From positions 1 to 5,695 of the forward strand of contig JBLIOL010000337.1 in NCBI GenBank assembly GCA_047639615.1: DNA of 5,695 bases, read 5' to 3'. The DNA is from CAYWNK01 sp047639615. Lineage in GTDB: Bacteria; Planctomycetota; UBA1135; GCA-002686595. Every line of letters begins with the position of its first letter. Within the stretch, counting starts at the first letter, position 1. A program made the position numbers and the translations under genes. This document shows positions 1-4,436 of this stretch, piece by piece. The notes beneath the pieces are model-generated. The model was not told the DNA's origin and ran no database searches. It saw nothing but the letters and a program-made list of their open reading frames with translations.

Positions 1-2
1 TC

Positions 3-320
3 GGCGGGATGGATTGGTACATGGGCTACGGCGCGCGCCATGCGGAGGATGGGGTCGAGGGGCGGTTGCTCTCCATGCACACCTTCGACGAGGCCTGGCC
101 GACCTGGGAGATGCACCCTCTGGGCATCGAGGTCGTGCTCGTCACCGCCGGACGCATGACCCTGCACAAGGAGCTGGACGGAGTCTTGAGCACGGTAGTG
201 ATCGGCCCGGGCGAATACGCCATCAACGCGCCAGGGGTCTGGCACACGGCGGACGTGACCGAACCCACCACCGCCGTCTTTATCACCTGCGGCTTAGGTA
301 CGGAAATCCGTCCGCGCTAG
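3..320 (+). CDS. Cupin-domain protein, probably 5'-truncated
   Basis: A small single-domain cupin (beta-barrel) protein. The first ATG is at 9, but the frame is open to the window edge and no ribosome binding site can be seen, so the true start may lie outside; 103 residues follow the ATG. Counting from that ATG, cupin motif 1 appears as WEMHPLGIE followed by a turn glycine (His36, Glu41, Gly48). Motif 2 appears as GPGEYAINAPGVWH (Gly68, Pro75, His79). The usual first histidine of the HxH pair is replaced (EMH), so the metal set would be His36/Glu41/His79 or incomplete. The end FITCGLGTEIRPR resembles small stand-alone cupins, but no substrate can be inferred. It ends in TAG one base before the stop of the converging gene at 322. 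The fold is likely; the function is unknown. Confidence 0.75.
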   Translation, partial: GGMDWYMGYGARHAEDGVEGRLLSMHTFDEAWPTWEMHPLGIEVVLVTAGRMTLHKELDGVLSTVVIGPGEYAINAPGVWHTADVTEPTTAVFITCGLGTEIRPR

Positions 321-321
321 T

Positions 322-963
322 TCAGTGCGCGAGCACGCATAGATCGTTCACGAAGTGAAAGTCCAGCTGCCCCTCGGAGCCGGGGAAGGAATAGATCCAC
401 TCCACGTAGTCGGTCCGCTGCTCGATCTTGTCCGGCTGGCCATAGGCCTGTTGCACCTGCAGCGTGGTCCACATGCTGTGAGTCTTGGTACACACGTCGC
501 TGCCCATTTTCTCGAGGGTCTGCATGTACTCGCGCACGGGCACGCCGATGGGTATGGCTCCAATGGTATTGGTGGTGCCGGGCCGCCGCGCGAGGAGCAT
601 GCGATCGACCCTCTCCAACTGATCCAGGCGCTCTCCGATGGCTTTGAGTTGGCGCTCTAGCTCAGGATCGATGGGAACCTCAGGGTCCTCCACAGCACGC
701 CGCGGACTCGGGCTCGCGAGGGTGGTCTGGGAGCGCAGCATCTCGCGCAGCTCCTCCATCATTACTTCCAGCTCGCTCGTATCAGGGGCTGGACCAGGAG
801 TCACGGGCGCCTGGGCTTGGACATGATCCAGGTCCGGCCCTGTCATGCGCAGCCCAACCAGAAAGCTCAGCACGCACAGGCCAAGGGCCAGCAGCAGCGC
901 CAAGCCGCGGCTACGCCTGCGGCCCCGGGACTCCTTGTAGTTCGCCCGCCCCGTGGATGTCAT
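322..963 (-). CDS. Single-pass membrane protein with coiled coil and BamE/SmpA-like C-terminal domain
   Basis: A 213-residue protein I do not recognise by name. Residues 1-19 are very basic (KESRGRRRSRG), and 20-39 form one hydrophobic segment, giving an N-in, C-out signal anchor. Residues 45-62 are a Pro/Ala/Gln linker. Residues 62-80 and 98-126 are charged heptad-like stretches (EVMMEELREML; ELERQLKAIGERLDQLERV) likely to form a coiled coil. The C-terminal 65 residues contain WTTLQVQQAYGQPDKIE and then YVEWIYSFPG and LDFHFVND. This resembles the small domain of BamE/SmpA-OmlA proteins (turn GxPD, then W-Y and F strands). Cys158 and Cys209 could form an extracytoplasmic disulfide. The ATG at 963 was chosen because it opens the basic-plus-hydrophobic signal. 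The frame is open further upstream (an ATG at 1023 is possible) but would overlap the divergent trmH start. A role in the envelope is inference. Confidence 0.8.
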   Translation of the reverse strand: MTSTGRANYKESRGRRRSRGLALLLALGLCVLSFLVGLRMTGPDLDHVQAQAPVTPGPAPDTSELEVMMEELREMLRSQTTLASPSPRRAVEDPEVPIDPELERQLKAIGERLDQLERVDRMLLARRPGTTNTIGAIPIGVPVREYMQTLEKMGSDVCTKTHSMWTTLQVQQAYGQPDKIEQRTDYVEWIYSFPGSEGQLDFHFVNDLCVLAH

Positions 964-1021
964 AGGTCCAGTGTAGGCCCCTTCCGCGAACCTGGGGCCG
1001 TATGCTGTGCCGCTCCCACCC
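964..1021. promoter_or_regulatory. Divergent promoter region between the BamE-like gene and trmH
   Basis: This 58-bp gap must hold both promoters. Toward trmH, TATGCT at 1001-1006 fits a -10 box (TAnnnT) and would give a leader of about 9 nt. On the minus strand, TACACT (positions 975 to 970) fits a -10 box only 6 bp before the ATG at 963, which implies a leaderless transcript. I see no good -35 match for either, and no Shine-Dalgarno sequence before the trmH ATG. The assignment rests on spacing and the TAnnnT pattern only. Confidence 0.35.
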
Positions 1022-1768
1022 ATGAGTAGCCCCGAACCCGCCCCCCGGCGCCTGCGCCGCGCCGAAGCCGTGCTGCTACGGCGTACCTCGCGCGTCATCC
1101 TGGTGCTCGAACGCCCTTGGCACGACGAGAATGTGCAGGCCGTGCTGCGCACCGCCGAATCCTTCGGCGTGCAGCACGTGTGGACCATTCGCCACCCGGA
1201 CGGTCGCCAGCGCGGCACGCGCTCGGTCACCCGTGGCAGCGATCAGTGGCTGAGCACGCGCTTCTTCGAGGACACGGCCGAGTGCATCAGCGCCCTGCGC
1301 GCGGAGGGCTGCCAGCTGTGGGCCACGGACCTGGACGACGCTGCCACGGAGGTCACTCAGCCCGCCGACCTAGCCCCGCTTCCGTCGCGCATCGCCCTGA
1401 TCATGGGCCGCGAGGTAGGCGGCGTCAGCCCCGAGCTGCTGGCCGCGGCGGACCGCCGCTTGTACCTGCCCATGCAAGGCTTCACCGAGTCCCTCAACCT
1501 CTCGGTGGCGGCAGCGCTCATGCTGCAGCGGCTCTTCGACGCAGACCCCAGCTTGCGTGGCTCCATGCAACCGGAGGAGCGCGCAGAACTACGCGCCAAG
1601 TGGTACGAACGGCTGGCCGGGCACAAGGAATACAAGCGCGCCGAGTTCGCGGCCTGGCTCGAACATCCGCCCGAGCCCCTGGACGATACTCGCACCCTGG
1701 CCGAGTTCCGCCAGCCGCGCATGACCAAGAAGTTGCGCCGCAAGATCGAGCCCGGCGCGGGCTCCTGA
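1022..1768 (+). CDS. trmH: TrmH-family (SPOUT) tRNA 2'-O-ribose methyltransferase, probably Gm18
   Basis: An S-adenosylmethionine-dependent RNA 2'-O-methyltransferase, expected to methylate the ribose of G18 in the tRNA D-loop. All three SpoU/TrmH motifs are present in this 248-residue protein. Motif 1 is ENVQAVLRTAESFGV, with Asn37 and Arg43 at the spacing of the known Asn/catalytic Arg pair. Motif 2 is IALIMGREVGGVSPELL, with Glu131. Motif 3 is LPMQGFTESLNLSVAAAL, with Ser157 and Asn159 in the trefoil knot that binds the cofactor. The stretch TRGSDQWL...LRAEGCQLWATDL also lines up with E. coli TrmH, which favours tRNA Gm18 over the rRNA enzyme RlmB. The tail (residues 180-248) is charged and ends in a basic KKLRRK segment, probably RNA-binding. 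The ATG at 1022 is preferred over a GTG five codons upstream. No Shine-Dalgarno sequence is visible. It stands as a single gene, divergent from the membrane protein gene. Confidence 0.93.
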   Translation: MSSPEPAPRRLRRAEAVLLRRTSRVILVLERPWHDENVQAVLRTAESFGVQHVWTIRHPDGRQRGTRSVTRGSDQWLSTRFFEDTAECISALRAEGCQLWATDLDDAATEVTQPADLAPLPSRIALIMGREVGGVSPELLAAADRRLYLPMQGFTESLNLSVAAALMLQRLFDADPSLRGSMQPEERAELRAKWYERLAGHKEYKRAEFAAWLEHPPEPLDDTRTLAEFRQPRMTKKLRRKIEPGAGS

Positions 1769-1800
1769 GCGACGTGCTCAAAGTTCCAACGGGCTCCTGA
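1758..1800. repeat. 11-bp direct repeat CGGGCTCCTGA around the trmH stop
   Basis: CGGGCTCCTGA occurs at 1758-1768, where its last three bases are the trmH stop codon, and again exactly at 1790-1800. The copies are 32 bp apart start to start. The second copy supplies the left arm of the adjacent dyad. This may be a small local duplication of the gene end or chance; no function is evident. Confidence 0.5.
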
Positions 1801-1816
1801 CACAACGCTGTCAGGA
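1795..1816. terminator. Perfect 8-bp dyad between trmH and the DinB gene: weak terminator or operator
   Basis: TCCTGACA (1795-1802) and TGTCAGGA (1809-1816) are perfect inverted repeats around a 6-nt loop. In RNA this would be a modest hairpin 26 nt after the trmH stop. No T-run follows, so it is not a canonical intrinsic terminator. It also lies just upstream of where the -35 box of the DinB gene should be, so a repressor or activator site is an equally good reading. Confidence 0.4.
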
Positions 1817-1841
1817 CGGGTCCCGCATGCTGTTTGCGTAC

Positions 1842-1847
1842 TAGATT
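1842..1847 (+). promoter_or_regulatory. Candidate -10 box for the DinB gene
   Basis: TAGATT matches the TAnnnT pattern and lies 19 bp before the ATG at 1867, leaving a leader of about a dozen bases. No convincing -35 is seen at the right distance; the region there (about 1819-1824) is GC-rich and abuts the dyad at 1795-1816. Weak support. Confidence 0.3.
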
Positions 1848-1866
1848 CCAGAGACCAAGAAACAAC

Positions 1867-2337
1867 ATGGACCCCGAACTTCTCATCGCTCAACTGGACA
1901 AGGTCCAGACCTTCTTCGAACGCTCCACCTCCGCCCTCACAGAGGAGGACGCCGACTTCGCTCCGGTGGACGGCGTCTACACCTGCGCCCAACTGGTGGG
2001 CCATGTGGCCCAGTCCGTGGACTGGTTCATGGAGGGCGCCTTCAAGGCCGAGGCCTTCAGCATGGACATGGATGCCCACCATCAGGCTATTCTCAAGGTG
2101 AGCTGCCTCGAGGACGCACGCGCCCTGATCAAGTGCGCCTTCGACGACGCGCGCGCCTGCCTGCGCGAGCAGAGCGCCGAGTCACTCATGACTCCCCTGC
2201 CCGAAGGCCCCGTCATGGGAGGCGCACCGCGCGGCGCAGTGATCAGCGGCATCGAAGAGCACACGGCTCACCACCGCGGCGCCTTGGCGGTGTACGCGCG
2301 CTTGCGCGGCCACACCCCGCCCTTGCCCTACATGTAG
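1867..2337 (+). CDS. DinB-family (DinB_2-like) putative metal-binding protein
   Basis: A 156-residue protein of the DinB/YfiT four-helix-bundle superfamily. The three expected metal ligands are visible: His46 in LVGHVAQSVDW, and His132 and His136 in the helix GIEEHTAHHRGALAVY (HxxxH). The helix ending HHRGALAVYARLRG and the Pro-rich tail ending PYM are typical of this family and match its usual length. Family members include thiol-dependent S-transferases and DNA-damage-inducible proteins, but most are uncharacterised. Despite the name they are not DNA polymerase IV. The ATG at 1867 was chosen over an in-frame TTG at 1834 because MDPELLIAQLDKVQTFF starts the first helix. It stops with TAG 20 bp from the end of the converging WYL gene; DinB and YafY/WYL genes are often neighbours, which may be meaningful. 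Confidence 0.9.
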   Translation: MDPELLIAQLDKVQTFFERSTSALTEEDADFAPVDGVYTCAQLVGHVAQSVDWFMEGAFKAEAFSMDMDAHHQAILKVSCLEDARALIKCAFDDARACLREQSAESLMTPLPEGPVMGGAPRGAVISGIEEHTAHHRGALAVYARLRGHTPPLPYM

Positions 2338-2357
2338 AGCTACTCCAAGGCCTAGAA

Positions 2358-3047
2358 CTACTGGGCTTCCGCTTCGGCGGCCCTGCACACCACGTAGTCT
2401 TCGAGGCGCTTCCCTGGTTCATCGGGGAAGCGCTTCTCCAGTATCTCCAATGACTGGATGCGGTCCGGCCGGAAGGCGCGGAAGTCTTCGCGCAGCTTGC
2501 ACCAAGCCGTCAGAAGCCAGACCTGCCCAAAGAAAGCCATGGCCAAGGGTCGCAGGGTGCGCTCGGTAGCAGCCCCGTGGAAGTCCACATAGCTGATGCG
2601 TACGAGGCGTTGCTCGCGGATAGGGTGACGCAGGCCGGCAATATCAAACTTCACCACGCCCTGACCGAAGTGACCGGGGGCGAAGAGCGGCGTGGCTTGT
2701 ACCAGGTGTTGACGATCCTCCGGCAGGACCGCCCGTACTTTCCCTAGGGCACGCTCGGCGGCCTCGGCCAGCTCCGATTCGCCCCAGGTCTGCACCATGC
2801 GCATGCCGAAGGCCAAGGCTTCGATCTCGTCCTAATCGAACATCAGCGGCGGTAGGTCGAAGGACTCGAGCACGTAGCCAAGTCCGGCCTCCCCCTCGAT
2901 CGGTACACCCTAAGAGATCAGGTCGCTCACATCGCGGTAGATGGTGCGCTCACTTACCTCGAGCTTCTCCGCCAGCTGCTTGGCGGTGGTCACTCGATTG
3001 CGCCGCAAGACCTCAATGACCCGGAAGACCCGATCCGCGCGACGCAT
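2358..3047 (-). pseudogene. YafY-type HTH-WYL transcriptional regulator, interrupted by two in-frame TAG codons
   Basis: Read through, the frame gives 229 codons before the final stop, the normal length for a YafY-family regulator. Residues 1-45 are an HTH_11 winged helix (RADRVFRVIEVL; TTAKQLAEKLEVSERTIYRDV). Residues 47-70 hold the conserved GVPIEGEAGLGYVL and FDLPPLMF linker. Residues about 150-197 are the WYL domain (RISYVDFHG, RTLRPLAMAFFGQVWLL, DFRAFRPDRI), followed by FPDEPGKRL. Codon 46 (2912 to 2910) and codon 72 (2834 to 2832) are TAG. The flanking residues match the family on both sides with no frameshift, so the damage is two point changes. WYL domains sense small ligands or nucleic acids. 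The ATG overlaps the stop of the upstream SGNH gene (TAATG), so the pair is co-transcribed. If the stops act, only a 45-residue HTH peptide is made, plus perhaps a WYL piece from an internal start near 2816. Confidence 0.85.
2406..2433. repeat. Intragenic 9-bp inverted repeat near the 3' end of the WYL gene
   Basis: GCGCTTCCC (2406-2414) and GGGAAGCGC (2425-2433) are perfect inverted repeats around a 10-nt loop, within the codons for KRFPDEPGKRL. There is no T-run after it in either direction. It could fold in the mRNA or slow convergent transcription from the DinB gene, but it may simply follow from the conserved amino acid sequence and codon bias. Confidence 0.4.
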
Positions 3048-4336
3048 TAGGAACCGAATCCGCGAGCGAGCAAGGCGTCCGCCAGGGCCTCTGCCAATGC
3101 CACATTACCAGCACGGTTGAAGTGGCAGCAGTCGTCGCGCATGCGCACCTCTTCCACGTCCGCGAAGATCGCTTTCAGGTCCAGCACCGAAATACCCGCC
3201 TGCTCAAGACGCTCCGCCGCCGCATGCAGCAGCGGATAGCCACGCGCCGCAGGCACAGCAAACATGCTCCCGGTGCTGCGCGCCACGCGCTGCTCAGCGC
3301 GAAGCATGGGTTTCACAAACTCGGGGTCGTACTGGTTGGGCTGCAGCGCTGGCAGATAGATCGCATCGGAGCTTTCGCACAGCCCCTGCATGACCGCCGC
3401 GGAGCGCTCCCAGATCGCCACGAGTTCAGGCAGGCGGTCCGAATTCTCCATGCCCTCGATGCGCGGGCCAAGCTGTTCGAAGGACTCCATGGGCTCAGCT
3501 GCCTTGAGTTGACTGGCAACCAAAAGCTCGCGAGTGCCGCGCAATTCGATGCGTGTACGCCAATCGCTTAGCTCCCAAGCGAACTGACGCATCCACGCAA
3601 AGCGGCCAGGGCATTCCGTCAAGGCTATGGCGGCCTCGGTGCGGCCGCGCTTCAAGTAAGCGAGCTCACCTGCCAAGTCCAACTGGGTACCGGTGAGTGC
3701 CACACGCGAACTCCACGAGTAGGGGTAGGCGGGGAATCCGCCGCGCTTTAAGCCAGGGTCACTCACGAGCGCAACCTCGTTGAAGCCATCCAGGTTGATG
3801 ACCGCATCGAACTGCACGCCAGCACTCAGCAGGTAGGCCAGAGCCACCGCTTGCTGCGGTTGCTTGAAGCCTGCGGCAGCGAAGCCAAATAGATGCAGCT
3901 CGCGCCCTTTGAACTGAGGCGCAGTGCGCAAGCGCTTGAGCAGCGCCGCGCCACCCGCATTGAAAACGCCGGCCGCAACGGAGCCACCGGTGATTCCGAT
4001 CAGAAGCACGTCCGGATCGTAGATGGGTGCATTCGGATCACCCATGTCCATGCTCGAGAGCATGGACAGTCCCCTGCGCACGCCGCGCGCGAGCGGCTTG
4101 GCCACATAACCCATGTAGGGGTGTCGCACCTGATCGAAGCGCCGCGTGTCGACCTCCCCCGCCGCGTTGGGTTGACCGGCCAGGGCTATGTCGGCTGCGC
4201 GCTCGCTCTGATTCGCGTAACCGGGCCGAACACCCGCGATAGTCCAGACCGCGAAGAAACATCCCACTTCTAGGATGAGCACGCACCAGAAGAGGCGTGA
4301 AAGAACTCGAATGAGGGTGCGTGTGCGGGCGGTCAT
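3047..4336 (-). CDS. Membrane-anchored SGNH/GDSL-like hydrolase
   Basis: A 429-residue protein. The start is basic, with one hydrophobic segment at about residues 13-34, a signal anchor that puts the rest outside the cytoplasm. The SGNH blocks can be traced. Block I is LLIGITGGSVAAG, with nucleophile Ser119 and GGS in place of the classical GDS. Block II is likely GFAAAGFKQPQQ, with Gly156. Block III is NLDGFNEVAL, with Asn186 as oxyanion-hole residue. Block V is DDCCHFNRAGN, with Asp402 and His405. Such enzymes are esterases, lipases or carbohydrate O-acetyl hydrolases; the spacing suggests a surface ester hydrolase, but the substrate is unknown. Residues 193-345 are a large family-specific insert without a recognised domain. 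The ATG at 4336 opens the anchor. Its TAA overlaps the ATG of the downstream WYL regulator gene, and it diverges from the gene at 4437. Confidence 0.82.
   Translation of the reverse strand: MTARTRTLIRVLSRLFWCVLILEVGCFFAVWTIAGVRPGYANQSERAADIALAGQPNAAGEVDTRRFDQVRHPYMGYVAKPLARGVRRGLSMLSSMDMGDPNAPIYDPDVLLIGITGGSVAAGVFNAGGAALLKRLRTAPQFKGRELHLFGFAAAGFKQPQQAVALAYLLSAGVQFDAVINLDGFNEVALVSDPGLKRGGFPAYPYSWSSRVALTGTQLDLAGELAYLKRGRTEAAIALTECPGRFAWMRQFAWELSDWRTRIELRGTRELLVASQLKAAEPMESFEQLGPRIEGMENSDRLPELVAIWERSAAVMQGLCESSDAIYLPALQPNQYDPEFVKPMLRAEQRVARSTGSMFAVPAARGYPLLHAAAERLEQAGISVLDLKAIFADVEEVRMRDDCCHFNRAGNVALAEALADALLARGFGS
4045..4068. repeat. Perfect 10-bp intragenic hairpin in the SGNH gene
   Basis: TGTCCATGCT (4045-4054) and AGCATGGACA (4059-4068) are perfect inverted repeats separated by only CGAG. 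They lie in the codons for SMLSSMD, around residues 91-97 of the hydrolase, between the N-terminal region and the nucleophile block. In the mRNA they would form a tight stem with a CUCG tetraloop. The length and perfection are unusual for coding sequence. A partly mirrored peptide (SM-LSS-MD) explains some but not all of the symmetry. Confidence 0.55.
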
Positions 4337-4436
4337 GGCTGGAGCAGGGTTATGAGCAGGCTCATGCTAACTTGACGAAGCTCAAATAATCGGGAAATAG
4401 AGAGGCCCTACCAATCGTCCGTACTGACCTGCTCCC
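4337..4436. promoter_or_regulatory. Divergent promoter region of the SGNH and beta-sandwich protein genes
   Basis: Rightward, TTGACG at 4372-4377 is a good -35 box; 17 bp further is AAATAG (4395-4400), a poor -10. An alternative is an ECF-type pair, GGAAAT (4393-4398) and CGTCC (4416-4420). Leftward, CATAAC (4354 to 4349) matches four of six bases of a -10 and would give a leader of about 6 nt before the ATG at 4336. Neither start codon has a Shine-Dalgarno sequence; both are preceded by CCTGCTCC. The symmetric elements are listed separately. Confidence 0.45.
4341..4365. promoter_or_regulatory. Candidate operator: GAGCAGG repeats and a 14-bp palindrome
   Basis: GAGCAGG occurs at 4342-4348 and 4354-4360, starting 12 bp apart. 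The second copy sits inside the palindrome ATGAGC-AG-GCTCAT (4352-4365). A third copy, inverted (CCTGCTC, 4428-4434), lies before the divergent start codon. The palindrome overlaps the candidate leftward -10, a suitable place for repressor binding. The regulator is unknown; the co-transcribed WYL protein would be a candidate if functional. Confidence 0.4.

Noticed and set aside
1007..1021. GTG start five codons upstream for trmH
   Set aside because: The extra residues (PLPP) add nothing to the family fold, no ribosome binding site supports it, and ATG at 1022 fits the candidate -10 at 1001-1006.
964..1230. Extension of the minus-strand membrane protein upstream of 963, up to an open-frame start at 1230
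   Set aside because: The added stretch is Arg/Ser-rich antisense of the well-supported trmH gene. The start at 963 opens a typical basic-plus-hydrophobic signal anchor.
1117..1800. 227-codon plus-strand frame overlapping trmH
   Set aside because: It is in another frame over trmH, is Arg/Ala/Gly/His-rich as expected for a shifted frame in GC-rich DNA, and shows no motif.
1357..2082. 241-codon minus-strand frame across the trmH end and DinB start
   Set aside because: It is antisense to two genes with clear family motifs and runs through the spacer between them. Its composition is shadow-like.
2338..2357. Bidirectional terminator between the DinB and WYL genes
   Set aside because: The 20-bp gap has only very short palindromes (AGGCCT; GTAG/CTAC) and no GC-rich stem with a T-run.
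2832..2912. Genetic code change with TAG read as an amino acid
   Set aside because: TAG is the natural end of the cupin (320), the DinB protein (2337, after a family-typical C-terminus) and the WYL gene (2358), so general reassignment does not fit.
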